Below are positions 16,883 through 26,413 of a stretch of DNA of 64,000 bases, piece by piece. This stretch comes from Pseudomonas sp. (GTDB taxonomy: Bacteria; Pseudomonadota; Gammaproteobacteria; Pseudomonadales; Pseudomonadaceae). Location: positions 145,064 through 209,063 of the forward strand of contig NZ_JAQGNX010000170.1 of the NCBI RefSeq assembly GCF_028293835.1, written 5' to 3'. The notes beneath the pieces were generated by a model, which saw only the letters and a list, made by a program, of their open reading frames with translations, did not search any database and was not told the DNA's origin. Each line of letters begins with the position of its first letter. The first letter of the stretch is position 1. A program made the translations under genes and the position numbers.

Positions 16883-18190
16883 TTATGAAACCCGATTCTT
16901 TGCCTCAATCCACTGTGCCATGTATTGGGTACTTTTATGGTGATGGTGACGGAGCATGGCGCCGGTGAAGTTGTCGGTGCGGTGGTGTGCCAGGTTTGCT
17001 CGGCAGGCTTCAATTTTGGCAATCAGGCTCGCGCAATGCGGTTTGAATGGATAGCGATCGGCCAATATCCCCCGGCAGTCGCTTTGCGCTTTGTCCCACA
17101 GCGCTTCGTTTCGATAGAGTTCAACGGCTGAGTCAGCAAGGTGTCGGGCACTGGTTGCGATTGCGCCGGGCCACGGCAGGTCGCCGTGCATGCCTTCGGC
17201 ACCGATGGGTGTGGTCACGCTGGGTGTGCCGCAGATCATGGCGTCAACGAGCTTGCCCTTGATTCCAGCGCCAAAACGCAACGGCGCCAGGCAAACCCGC
17301 GCAGTAGACATTACCTGAAGCGCGTCTTCGGCCCAGTTCATGACATGGAACCCCTGCGCCGGGTTGTGCAGCGCAGTAGCTTTCGGCGGCGTGTAGGACC
17401 CATAAATATGTAACTGCGCTGTTGGCAACTGTTGACGGATCAGCGGCCAAATGGCTGTCTTCATCCACAACACCGCGTCCCAGTTGGGGGCGTGGCGGAA
17501 ATTACCGATGCTGAGGAAGTTCGCTCGTTCAACGAAGGAGGGCGATGTGGTGGGCACGGTTGCCAGCAGCAATGGACACCAGTGCAGCAAGGCGCTGGGC
17601 ACTTTGAACTGCTCAACCAGCAGGTCAATTTCCTTGTCAGAGATCATCAAACTGAGGTCAGACCGGTAGATGGCCGCTATTTCACGCTGCGCTGCGTCAC
17701 TGTTAGCCATAGGTTGGAACATGGCATGTTCTGACGCGGCAAAAAAATCCGTAAGATCATCGGGTTGGGGGGCGTTGTTAAGGTGATTTTTTAACAGCTG
17801 ATGACGAGCTTCGCGCAGGCTGTGCAAGTCGACTGTTTCAAGAATGCGCAGGGCGTTGGGGCAAAATTTCTCCACGCGCCAGCCGAATTGCTCTTCCATC
17901 ATGAAGCGGTCAAACAGCACGATGTCAGGATTCAACTCGGTAATAAAGGTATCGAAACTGCTGCTGTTAAGCTCAATGCCGACTTCGGTGATCCCCAAGG
18001 CCACAAGATCAGCCTTGTGTTCGCCCGCTGCTGCCGGGCTGCTGAAGGTAATCTGCCACCCTTGCTCCTGAAAACACTCGATCAGCTGCATCATGTGCCC
18101 ACCCGCCGCGGATGAACGCGGTTCGGGCCAGACGTAACCAATGATGAGCACATGGGTGGGAGTGCTTGGCAGAAGGGAGAGCATGGACAT
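16883..18190 (-). CDS. Glycosyltransferase, GT4-like
   Basis: 435 residues from ATG 18190 (MSMLSLLPSTP); 18184 is an alternative. The frame is open 38 codons further, but that stretch runs into the hcp end. An N-terminal Rossmann start (THVLIIGYVWPEP) is followed by a GGH loop. The C-terminal half has the nucleotide-sugar site: LAPLRFGAGIKGKLVDAM, then GTPSVTTPIGAEGM, the acidic-loop region of GT-B enzymes. It should transfer a sugar to an unknown acceptor in the cytoplasm. It lies 89 bp downstream of the orphan hcp on the same strand, so the two may be co-expressed. Confidence 0.8.
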   Translation of the reverse strand: MSMLSLLPSTPTHVLIIGYVWPEPRSSAAGGHMMQLIECFQEQGWQITFSSPAAAGEHKADLVALGITEVGIELNSSSFDTFITELNPDIVLFDRFMMEEQFGWRVEKFCPNALRILETVDLHSLREARHQLLKNHLNNAPQPDDLTDFFAASEHAMFQPMANSDAAQREIAAIYRSDLSLMISDKEIDLLVEQFKVPSALLHWCPLLLATVPTTSPSFVERANFLSIGNFRHAPNWDAVLWMKTAIWPLIRQQLPTAQLHIYGSYTPPKATALHNPAQGFHVMNWAEDALQVMSTARVCLAPLRFGAGIKGKLVDAMICGTPSVTTPIGAEGMHGDLPWPGAIATSARHLADSAVELYRNEALWDKAQSDCRGILADRYPFKPHCASLIAKIEACRANLAHHRTDNFTGAMLRHHHHKSTQYMAQWIEAKNRVS

Positions 18191-18279
18191 AAACTTCTTG
18201 AAAACGCGGGAGGCAATTAAAGCACAGGACGCTGTCAACAACGGCCAGGAACCCGGCCGTTGCGTTACGTCTGTCGAGG

Positions 18280-18798
18280 TTAGCCCGCGACTGGAGTGCG
18301 CCAATCGTCAGAACCAGTAGATTTGCTGACTTCATGGTCCCAAGTGATTTTGCGATAGCTGAAGTAGACATCTTCCAGGTGGGTGAAATGAGAGTTGCCT
18401 GGATCCTGGCAGTTAGGCATATGCGAGTTTACTTCGACGATGATCGCATCGAACAACGCGATGGTGAAGTAGTGTTCCTGAGCCCCCGTGGAAGAAGTTC
18501 GGAAGAATTGCAGATTGCATTCTTCCAGCATCTCGCCAGACGTTAATGCGTTGAAAATCAGCGGCGAAGACTTGTCGAAAACTTTAGTGATCATCAACGG
18601 CCTGTGAACACGCTGGCCGGTTGGTTGGCCGGACTGCGGGTCACGTGGAATGATAATTTGATGATTAAAGGCCTGAACCAGAATCTGGTTTTCATGACCT
18701 TCTTGATAGATGTTGCCAACCGACTGGGCGGTGAATGTATTTTCGGTGATCAGGCCTTGCTTGGAACCTTTGATCGTCAAATATGCGGGTGTTGGCAT
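18280..18798 (-). CDS. hcp: Hcp-family type VI secretion tube protein (orphan)
   Basis: 172 residues from ATG 18798, with AGGAG close upstream; a 15-codon upstream extension lacks a ribosome site. PAYLTIKGSKQGLIT, HENQILVQAFNHQI, HRPLMITKVFDKSSP and LEDVYFSYRKITWDHE are the hallmark strands of Hcp, which stacks as hexamers to form the inner tube of the type VI injector and is itself secreted. No tss, vgrG or effector gene with a known fold lies nearby, so it is an orphan that would serve a T6SS encoded elsewhere. Confidence 0.93.
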   Translation of the reverse strand: MPTPAYLTIKGSKQGLITENTFTAQSVGNIYQEGHENQILVQAFNHQIIIPRDPQSGQPTGQRVHRPLMITKVFDKSSPLIFNALTSGEMLEECNLQFFRTSSTGAQEHYFTIALFDAIIVEVNSHMPNCQDPGNSHFTHLEDVYFSYRKITWDHEVSKSTGSDDWRTPVAG

Positions 18799-18866
18799 GG
18801 AGCTCTCCTGACTAATAAATACACGGTCCCACGCCTGATGCACTACTGCGTGGGCGACGTGTCTTC

Positions 18867-18882
18867 ATCAAGAGTCATGCCA
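18867..18882 (-). promoter_or_regulatory. Weak sigma-54-like site upstream of hcp
   Basis: TGGCATGACTCTTGAT on the minus strand resembles TGGCAC-N5-TTGC but has TTGA instead of TTGC at the -12 element. It lies about 70 bp before the hcp start. RpoN control of orphan hcp genes is known in other bacteria, which is the only reason to mention it. Confidence 0.25.
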
Positions 18883-19086
18883 ATCAATTTTTTACCAACA
18901 AAAACAGTAGCCTAAGGCCGTTGTGTCACAACTTTCAGCCCTGAAATCATGATTTTTGTGCCAAGTTGCGCAGGCTTCAGCGCACTAACAAGTCTCAGTC
19001 TGCGCAACGCCTGTAGGGCATTTCCCTCGCACAAACAGCTAGCTGGCAATCACGGAACAGCGACGTCTCGAGCAATCCCCTGGACA

Positions 19087-19455
19087 TCAATGCACCTGAC
19101 TCAAAATCGCCCGGACCTTGTCACGCAGTTGATCAATCGAGAACGGCTTGCCGATCACATGCATCCCTTTCGGGACGTCGATATTCTCCGCATAGCCGCT
19201 GGCAAACAGCACTGGCAATGCAGGGCGCAATACCAATGCCCGTTGCGCAAGATCAACGCCTTTCATGTCGGGCAAGCCTTGATCAGTCATCAGCAAATCG
19301 AACGTTTTTTCCTGATCGCTCAGCTGCGCCAGGGCGGATTCGGCGTCGGCCGCTTCGAACACGGTGTATTCCAGTTCCTCAAGCACGTCCACTATCAACA
19401 TACGCACGATGTTGTCATCTTCCACTACGAGAATGGTGCTGGTTGCTGGGGACAT
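19087..19455 (-). CDS. Single-domain response regulator
   Basis: 122 residues, a stand-alone receiver. TILVVEDDNIVR supplies the acidic pocket, LLMTDQGLPDMKG the phospho-acceptor aspartate (near residue 56), FASGY the switch serine region and IGKPF the lysine. It has no output domain. It is transcribed away from the three-receiver hybrid kinase at 19729 across a 273-bp divergent region, so it may receive phosphate from that kinase or a relative in this island. Confidence 0.9.
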   Translation of the reverse strand: MSPATSTILVVEDDNIVRMLIVDVLEELEYTVFEAADAESALAQLSDQEKTFDLLMTDQGLPDMKGVDLAQRALVLRPALPVLFASGYAENIDVPKGMHVIGKPFSIDQLRDKVRAILSQVH

Positions 19456-19728
19456 GGGGTTGCTCCTGATGATGGCGGCCTAGTGGGTGGTCAATTGTCT
19501 CTGTTTAGCCTATTCATCAGTGAGTAAAAGATGAGAACAAGTTCAAAAATAGACGAGTTTGTATTCAAATGAGTGGTTGTTCATGGGTTTTATGGGTTAA
19601 TGCCTTGCAAATCGACCGGACCGTGGAATTGGTAGCTGAAATATTTGTTTTTTACGTTACTAATCAAGTCTTTTTCTGACATTTGCGGCAAACTCTGCGG
19701 TTTCGATGAATTCGCCCGGACCTCCCCG

Positions 19729-22700
19729 ATGAACCATCCGTCTTCGATTGACGAACAACGCTTCCGTAAAATGTTGACCCGCAACATCGCCTTGCCATTA
19801 GGCGTGGGGGTGTTGAGTGCGGTGTTTTTTATCGTTTTAATCAGTTATCTACTGTCGGTTATTCAATGGGTTGAGCACACCGATCGGGTCATCAACAACG
19901 CTGATCGCGCCCTCAAGTTGTCAGTCGATATGGAAACAGGCATGCGCGGTTTCTTGCTGACCGGCGATGAGCATTTTCTCGACCCCTATGAAGTGGCCAA
20001 GCCAGCCATAAGAAACGAGCTGAAAGGCCTTGAAGCACTCGTCCAGGATAATCCCACCCAGGTCGACCGCTTTCAGCGCCTGTCTGCGCTGCAAAACGAC
20101 TGGAACGACTTCGCCCAGGAAATGATCACCCTGCGGCGACAAAACGGCGACTACCAAAGTGCAATCCTGGCGGGTCGCGGCAAGCGTTTGTCCGATGAGA
20201 TTCGTAGCCAGTACGAAGTCGCGGTGCAGACCGAACAACAGTTGCGGACCACGCGCAACGAAGACGTCACGCGGACTACCATTTTTACCGTCACGCTCTA
20301 CTTGATCTTCGTGCTCTTGATCAGCGGCCTGATCGCCTATATCGGTCGTCGCGATATGCTTACGTTATCAAACAATTACAGCGAGAACCTCAAGCTGCAG
20401 GTGAGCAATGCCCAGCGCTTGGAGCATGTGGCCTGGTTGCGTAACGGCCAGAGCGAGTTGGCCGAACAGGTTCTTGGCCAACTAACGGTGAGTCTGCTAG
20501 GGCGCAATGTCCTGCAGTTTTTTGCTCAATACCTCGGGTCTGTGGTGGCGGCGATGTACGTGCGGCAGGAGCACGGCGGGTTTCGGCGCGTGGCTTCTTA
20601 CGGATTCTCGCGGGATCAGGAGCAGCACGAACAATCGATCTACAGCGGCGAAGGTGTGATCGGTCAAGCGGCGCAGCAAGACAAAATCATCACTCTGGAC
20701 GATGTGCCCCACGAGTACTTCAAGGTCAGTTCAGGTTTAGGCGACGCCTCGCCACGCAGCGTGATGATAGTGCCTACCAGTAACGACGATCAGGTCAACG
20801 GCATTATCGAACTGGGATTTTTGCGACCACTGACCGACCGTGATGTGGAATTTCTCAAGGTTATTTCTGACAACATCGGCACGTCCATGGAGGCGGCGCG
20901 CTACCGTCAGCGGTTACAGGAAGTGTTGGCTGAAACCCAGCAATTGAACGAAGAATTGCAAGTTCAGCAAGAAGAGCTGAAAACCGCCAACGAGGAGCTT
21001 GAGGAGCAGTCGCGGATTCTCAAGGAGTCCCAGGTCCATCTGGAAACTCAACAGGCAGAACTTGAACAGACCAACGAACAGTTGGCAGCGCAAAGCCAGG
21101 CCATCGCAGACCAGCGTGATGCCTTGGACCGTAACAATGAAAAACTGAGTGTCGCCCAGGTCGAGCTGGAAGCACGTGCCGATGAGCTGCAACGCTCCAG
21201 TAAGTACAAGTCAGAATTCCTCGCCAACATGTCCCACGAGCTGCGTACACCGCTAAACAGTTCGTTGATTTTGGCGAAGCTGCTGGCAGAGAACCCACTG
21301 GATAACTTGACCGGTGAGCAGGTCAAATTCGCCGAATCAATTTATTCCGCCGGCAACGACTTGCTGAACCTGATCAACGACATTCTCGACATCTCTAAAG
21401 TCGAAGCCGGCAAGCTCGATATGCGCCCGGAAAATACCAGCGTCGCGCGTCTGGTCGAAGGCCTGCGCAGCATGTTTCAACCGATGGCCAACGACAAAAA
21501 GCTCGATTTCCAGGTCGATTTGCAGGCGGGTACGCCGACCATCCTGTACACGGACCGCCAGCGTCTTGAGCAAATTCTCAAGAATTTGTTATCCAACGCA
21601 ATCAAATTCACCGAGCGCGGCAGTGTCGGTTTGATCGTGTCCCGGCAGCCTGGCGAAGGCATCACGTTTACCATTCGCGATTCAGGCATCGGGATTGCCG
21701 AAGAACAGCAGCAGAGCATCTTTGAGGCGTTCAGGCAGGCAGACGGCACCACTAACCGGCGTTACGGCGGCACCGGCCTCGGCTTATCGATCTCACGGGA
21801 CCTGGCGAAGCTGCTGGGCGGTTCCATCACCGTGACCAGCGCCCCTGAGCAAGGCAGCATCTTCAGCTTGGTATTGCCTGAGCAATACGTCGAGCAGGTG
21901 CAACTTGAGTACGGCGAGCAGCCGGCAGTGGTCAAAGCGCCGATGCTTTCCGTCGTGATGACGCCGGTCGTGCTTCCCGTTGCGATGCAAGAGCCGATCC
22001 CGGTGTTCGCCGACGACCGAAACAACGCGCCGTTCAACAAACGTTGTATTTTGGTGATTGAAGACGAAGTGCGGTTTGCGCAAATCCTCTTCGACCTGGC
22101 CCATGAACTGGGCTACCAATGCCTGGTGGCCCACGCGGCAGATGAAGGCTTCGATCTCGCGGTGCAATTCATACCCGACGCTATTTTGCTGGACATGCGC
22201 TTGCCAGATCATTCGGGCCTGACCGTGCTGCAGCGCCTGAAAGAGCTAGCGCCCACCCGGCATATCCCGGTGCACGTGATCTCGGTAGAGGATCGTCAGG
22301 AAGCGGCCATGCACATGGGTGCCATCGGTTATGCGGTTAAACCGACCACCCGTGAAGAACTCAAGGATGTGTTCGCCAAGCTCGAAGCGAAATTGACGCA
22401 AAAGGTCAAACGCATCCTGTTGGTGGAAGACGATGCCCTGCAACGCGACAGCATTGCCCGCCTGATCGGCGATGACGACATCGAAATCACCGCCGTTGGC
22501 TTCGCTCAGGATGCGTTGGCCTTGTTGCGGGACAATGTTTATGACTGCATGATCATCGACCTGAAACTGCCTGACATGCTCGGCAACGACTTGCTCAAGC
22601 GCATGGCAACCGATGATATCTGTGCATTTCCACCCGTCATTGTCTACACCGGGCGCAACCTGACCCGGGATGAAGAAGCGGAGCTGCTCAAATACTCCCG

Positions 22701-23223
22701 TTCAATCATCATCAAAGGCGCCCGTTCACCGGAGCGACTGCTCGACGAAGTGACGTTGTTCCTGCACAAAGTCGAATCCAAACTCTCCAGCGAACGCCAG
22801 TCAATGCTTAAAACCGCTCGTAGCAGGGACAAAGTCTTTGAAGGGCGGAAAATCCTCGTTGTCGATGACGACGTGCGCAACATCTTTGCCCTGACCAGTG
22901 CCCTGGAGCATAAAGGCGCTGTTGTTGAAATAGCCCGCAATGGCATCGAGGCGATCAAGAAACTCGGTGAAGTCGATGATATCGACCTGGTCCTGATGGA
23001 CGTGATGATGCCGGAAATGGATGGGTATGAAGCCACCATCGAAATTCGCAAAGACCCACGCTGGCGTAAATTGCCGATCATTGCGGTCACTGCCAAGGCC
23101 ATGAAAGATGACCAGGAGCGCTGCCTGCAAGCGGGTTCCAACGATTATCTGGCCAAACCCATCGACCTTGATCGGCTGTTCTCGCTGATCCGCGTGTGGC
23201 TGCCAAAAATGGAGCGGATCTGA
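19729..23223 (+). CDS. Hybrid sensor histidine kinase: CHASE3-GAF-HisKA-HATPase-REC-REC-REC
   Basis: 1164 residues from ATG 19729 (MNHPSSIDEQRF). Helix about 22-46, a periplasmic CHASE3 region with the METGMRGFLLTGDEHFL motif (near 69-85), second helix about 186-208, a GAF-like segment (about 230-375) and a long coiled coil (about 385-490). The H-box MSHELRTPLN follows with His503, then an ATPase domain (DSGIGI, GGTGLGLSISR). Three receivers have aspartates at about 822, 944 and 1091. A membrane sensor kinase of this build usually serves stress or redox signals; the ligand is unknown. It heads the cheR-cheB-kinase gene row. Confidence 0.92.
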   Translation: MNHPSSIDEQRFRKMLTRNIALPLGVGVLSAVFFIVLISYLLSVIQWVEHTDRVINNADRALKLSVDMETGMRGFLLTGDEHFLDPYEVAKPAIRNELKGLEALVQDNPTQVDRFQRLSALQNDWNDFAQEMITLRRQNGDYQSAILAGRGKRLSDEIRSQYEVAVQTEQQLRTTRNEDVTRTTIFTVTLYLIFVLLISGLIAYIGRRDMLTLSNNYSENLKLQVSNAQRLEHVAWLRNGQSELAEQVLGQLTVSLLGRNVLQFFAQYLGSVVAAMYVRQEHGGFRRVASYGFSRDQEQHEQSIYSGEGVIGQAAQQDKIITLDDVPHEYFKVSSGLGDASPRSVMIVPTSNDDQVNGIIELGFLRPLTDRDVEFLKVISDNIGTSMEAARYRQRLQEVLAETQQLNEELQVQQEELKTANEELEEQSRILKESQVHLETQQAELEQTNEQLAAQSQAIADQRDALDRNNEKLSVAQVELEARADELQRSSKYKSEFLANMSHELRTPLNSSLILAKLLAENPLDNLTGEQVKFAESIYSAGNDLLNLINDILDISKVEAGKLDMRPENTSVARLVEGLRSMFQPMANDKKLDFQVDLQAGTPTILYTDRQRLEQILKNLLSNAIKFTERGSVGLIVSRQPGEGITFTIRDSGIGIAEEQQQSIFEAFRQADGTTNRRYGGTGLGLSISRDLAKLLGGSITVTSAPEQGSIFSLVLPEQYVEQVQLEYGEQPAVVKAPMLSVVMTPVVLPVAMQEPIPVFADDRNNAPFNKRCILVIEDEVRFAQILFDLAHELGYQCLVAHAADEGFDLAVQFIPDAILLDMRLPDHSGLTVLQRLKELAPTRHIPVHVISVEDRQEAAMHMGAIGYAVKPTTREELKDVFAKLEAKLTQKVKRILLVEDDALQRDSIARLIGDDDIEITAVGFAQDALALLRDNVYDCMIIDLKLPDMLGNDLLKRMATDDICAFPPVIVYTGRNLTRDEEAELLKYSRSIIIKGARSPERLLDEVTLFLHKVESKLSSERQSMLKTARSRDKVFEGRKILVVDDDVRNIFALTSALEHKGAVVEIARNGIEAIKKLGEVDDIDLVLMDVMMPEMDGYEATIEIRKDPRWRKLPIIAVTAKAMKDDQERCLQAGSNDYLAKPIDLDRLFSLIRVWLPKMERI

Positions 23224-23288
23224 ATTGAACGTCTACGATTTGGCAGCTACTAAGATGGACCTCAGTCTTGTGCCACTGGATGTATGTC

Positions 23289-24110
23289 ATGCCTCATGAA
23301 CGAAACGCTGAGATTGAATTGCGTCTGTTGATTGAGGCCATTTATCTCAAGTACAGCTATGACTTCCGCGATTACTCGGGTGCTTCAATCAAGCGTCGGG
23401 TGAACCATGCCTTGCTCCAGTTCGATTGCAAAACGATTTCAGCTCTGCAAGAGCGGGTATTGCACGACTCGTCGGCGTTCTTGCAGTTGTTGCAGTTCCT
23501 GACGATTCCGGTCAGTGAGATGTTTCGCGATCCGACGCATTTCCTGGCAATTCGTCAAGAAGTCGTGCCTTTGCTTAAAACTTATCCGTCGATCAAGATC
23601 TGGATCGCGGGGTGCAGTACCGGTGAAGAGGTCTATTCCATGGCCATCCTGTTGCGCGAGGAGGGCTTGCTTGAGCGCACGATTATTTACGCGACAGACA
23701 TCAACCCTCGCTCTCTGGAAAAAGCCAAGCAGGGCATTTTTGCCCTGGGAAATATCCGTGCGTACACCGAAAATTATCAGAAGGCCGGCGGCCAGCGGGC
23801 TTTTTCGGACTATTACACGGCCGCTTATGACTTTGCCATTTTCGATAAAACCCTGCGCGAGAATGTGACATTTGCTGACCACAGTCTCGCCACCGACAGT
23901 GTTTTCTCCGAAACGCAGCTTATATCGTGCCGTAACGTCTTGATTTATTTCAATAAAAAATTACAGGACCGTGCTTTCGGTCTGTTCCACGACTCGCTCT
24001 GCCACCGGGGGTTTTTGGTGTTGGGCAGTAAAGAGACGCTCGATTTTTCGGCCTATAGCAATGACTTCGAGGCCTTGGTCAAGCAAGAACGGATCTACCG
24101 TAAATCATGA
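23289..24110 (+). CDS. CheR-type protein-glutamate methyltransferase
   Basis: 273 residues from ATG 23289; an ATG 7 codons earlier is possible. An N-terminal helical domain (IKRRVNHAL) is followed by the SAM-binding domain with IWIAGCSTGEEVYS (104-117), ATDIN and ISCRNVLIYF. It methylates glutamates using S-adenosylmethionine. No chemoreceptor gene is in this row, so the target may be the coiled coil of the upstream kinase or a remote receptor (inference). It overlaps the following CheB-type gene by 4 bp (ATGA), indicating translational coupling. Confidence 0.92.
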   Translation: MPHERNAEIELRLLIEAIYLKYSYDFRDYSGASIKRRVNHALLQFDCKTISALQERVLHDSSAFLQLLQFLTIPVSEMFRDPTHFLAIRQEVVPLLKTYPSIKIWIAGCSTGEEVYSMAILLREEGLLERTIIYATDINPRSLEKAKQGIFALGNIRAYTENYQKAGGQRAFSDYYTAAYDFAIFDKTLRENVTFADHSLATDSVFSETQLISCRNVLIYFNKKLQDRAFGLFHDSLCHRGFLVLGSKETLDFSAYSNDFEALVKQERIYRKS

Positions 24111-24724
24111 ACAGCCCTGAGATCGCGTCGCTTTTGCCGCGCAAGCCGTTACCGATTGTCGACGCGATTGTCATTGGCGCATCGGCGGGCGGCGTTGAGG
24201 CCTTGCTGAAGGTTTTCTCAGAGCTGCCAGTTGTCTTTCTTCTGCCAATCATTGTTGTCCTGCACTTGCCAAACGAGCGCCATAGCCGCTTGGCTGAGGT
24301 TTTTCAGCAGCACCTGAAAATGCCGGTGAAGGAAGTGGATGACAAAGAAGTCATCGTAGCCGGCACGCTGTATTTTGCCGCTCCCGGTTATCACGTGTCG
24401 GTAGAGAATGATCTGAGCTTGTCGTTGAGCCTGGAGGACCGGGTGCACCATTCTCGCCCCAGCATCGACATCCTCTTCGAGTCGGCCTCCGATGCCTTCG
24501 GTCGACGCCTGGCGGGCGTGCTGCTGACGGGCGCCAACGCGGATGGCGCGCAGGGTTTGGCTCAGATCAAACGGCGAGGCGGATTCACTATCGTCCAAGA
24601 CCCGGGGACTGCCCAGGCATCGATCATGCCCGAAGCCGCGTTGGCTCTGAGCGCTCCCGATTACATCCTGTCTTTGAATAACATTGGCCAAATGCTTGTC
24701 GAGTTGGAAAGAATCGCATGCTAA
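24107..24724 (+). CDS. CheB-type methylesterase without receiver domain
   Basis: 205 residues, only the catalytic domain. The Ser-His-Asp triad is visible as GASAGG (Ser26), VLHLP (His53) and LTGANADG (Asp146). Chemotaxis CheB has an N-terminal receiver that inhibits it until phosphorylated; none is present here, so its activity must be set otherwise, for example by the receiver proteins encoded next to it. It overlaps cheR by 4 bp and the next kinase gene by 7 bp. Confidence 0.92.
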   Translation: MNSPEIASLLPRKPLPIVDAIVIGASAGGVEALLKVFSELPVVFLLPIIVVLHLPNERHSRLAEVFQQHLKMPVKEVDDKEVIVAGTLYFAAPGYHVSVENDLSLSLSLEDRVHHSRPSIDILFESASDAFGRRLAGVLLTGANADGAQGLAQIKRRGGFTIVQDPGTAQASIMPEAALALSAPDYILSLNNIGQMLVELERIAC

Positions 24725-25899
24725 GTGAAGTCCAAGCCAAACTGCTGATCGTTGACGATCTGCCAGAAAACCTACTGGCCCTTGAAGCACTGATCAAGCG
24801 CGAAGACCGCGCCGTCTATAAGGCGCTGTCCGCCGACGAGGCGCTGTCGTTGCTGCTGCAACATGAATTTGCGATGGCCATCCTTGACGTGCAGATGCCG
24901 GGGATGAACGGTTTCCAACTGGCCGAGCTGATGCGCGGCACAGAAAAAACCAAAAACATCCCCATCGTATTTGTCAGCGCTGCCGGTCGCGAGCTGAACT
25001 ATGCCTTCAAGGGTTACGAAAGTGGTGCGGTGGATTTTTTGCACAAACCGCTGGATATCCATGCGGTGAAAAGCAAGGTCAACGTCTTCGTGGACCTTTA
25101 TCGCCAACGCAAGGCTATGAATCGTCAGGTTGAGGCGCTGGAGCGTAGCCGCCAGGAACAAGAAGCTTTGCTTAAACAACTGCAGGCCACGCAGAACGAA
25201 CTGGAACACGCCGTACGTATGCGCGATGACTTTATGTCGATCGTCTCCCATGAAGTGCGTACGCCACTCAACGGGTTGATTCTGGAGACCCAGTTGCGCA
25301 AGCTGCATCTGGCCAAAGACAATACTGCGGCGTTCACGCTGGACAAGCTCCGGGCGATGGTCGACCGTGACGAGCGGCAGATTCAAAGCTTGATCAGGTT
25401 GATCGAGGACATGCTCGATGTGTCGCGAATCCGTACCGGCAAGTTGTCGATCCGTCCCAGTCGTTTCGACCTGGCGCAACTGGTGAGTAACCTGCTGGAA
25501 AGCTTCTCGGCGCAGATCGCCGCCGCCGAAACCAGTGTTTCACTGACCGGTGATCAACCGGTGGTGGGCACATGGGACGAGTTTCGCATCGAACAAGTGA
25601 TTGCCAATCTACTGACCAACGCCCTGCGCTATGGTGCACGCAAACCCATCGATATCCGGGTTTATAGCCAGGATGGGCAGGCGCGAGTGGATGTCCTTGA
25701 TCACGGCATCGGCGTCAGCAAAGAGAATCAGAAGCGAATTTTCCAGCAATTTGAACGAGTGTCGGCCAAGCACGCCATTGCTGGCTTGGGTCTGGGCTTG
25801 TTCATTTCCGAACAGATCGTCACCGCCCACGCCGGCACCATTAGCGTGGAAAGCGAGGAGGGCGCCGGGGCTTTGTTTCGGGTCTGCCTGCCACTTTGA
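24718..25899 (+). CDS. Soluble receiver-histidine kinase (REC-HisKA-HATPase)
   Basis: 393 residues. An N-terminal receiver (LLIVDDLPENLLA, Asp57 in ILDVQMPGMNG, lysine in LHKPL) is joined by a coiled coil (about 128-168) to an H-box SIVSHEVRTPLNG with His178. An ATPase domain follows with the N-box NLLTNALRYG, then DHGIGV and GLGLGLFISEQI. There is no membrane segment, so it acts in the cytoplasm as a phosphorelay node whose kinase activity is steered by its own receiver. The ATG overlaps the cheB-type stop. Confidence 0.92.
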   Translation: MLSEVQAKLLIVDDLPENLLALEALIKREDRAVYKALSADEALSLLLQHEFAMAILDVQMPGMNGFQLAELMRGTEKTKNIPIVFVSAAGRELNYAFKGYESGAVDFLHKPLDIHAVKSKVNVFVDLYRQRKAMNRQVEALERSRQEQEALLKQLQATQNELEHAVRMRDDFMSIVSHEVRTPLNGLILETQLRKLHLAKDNTAAFTLDKLRAMVDRDERQIQSLIRLIEDMLDVSRIRTGKLSIRPSRFDLAQLVSNLLESFSAQIAAAETSVSLTGDQPVVGTWDEFRIEQVIANLLTNALRYGARKPIDIRVYSQDGQARVDVLDHGIGVSKENQKRIFQQFERVSAKHAIAGLGLGLFISEQIVTAHAGTISVESEEGAGALFRVCLPL

Positions 25900-25987
25900 C
25901 GCTTGGTACGAATTATCTGACAGGCGACGCAACCTCCGCCCCGGGGCATGGTCGTAATGGCAGCGAATTAAAGTCAAAGGCATACCC

Positions 25988-26365
25988 ATGAGCTCAGATG
26001 CAGAAAACGTCGTACTTATTGTCGAAGACGAGCCGCTGATTTTAATGCTGCTGGCCGATTATCTATCGGGCGAGGGCTATAAGGTGTTGCAGGCTGAGAA
26101 TGGCGAGCAAGCGTTTGAAATTCTTGCAACCAAACCTCATTTGGACTTGATGATCACTGATTACCGCCTGCCCGGTGGTATTTCCGGCGTGATGATTGCC
26201 GAACCAGCGATTAAATTACGGCCTGAACTGAAAGTTATTTTTATCAGTGGCTACCCTGCGGAAATCACCGAGTCGGGCAGTCCTCTGGCCTTTAAGGCGC
26301 CGATATTGGCCAAGCCGTTTACGATGGACAGCTTGCATAATCAGATTAAAAGTTTGTTGCGTTGA
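25988..26365 (+). CDS. Single-domain response regulator
   Basis: 125 residues, receiver only: VLIVEDEPLILMLLADYL, aspartate in LMITDYRLPGG, ISGYP and lysine in LAKPFTM. It lies 88 bp after the receiver-kinase on the same strand and is probably in the same unit. It resembles the C-terminal receiver of the convergent kinase at 26414 more than the receivers of the upstream kinase, which suggests cross-talk (impression by eye only). Confidence 0.9.
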   Translation: MSSDAENVVLIVEDEPLILMLLADYLSGEGYKVLQAENGEQAFEILATKPHLDLMITDYRLPGGISGVMIAEPAIKLRPELKVIFISGYPAEITESGSPLAFKAPILAKPFTMDSLHNQIKSLLR

Positions 26366-26413
26366 TTTCAGGATAAAGAGGGCGCTGATAAGCCGGGACT
26401 GCGCACAGCGCGT

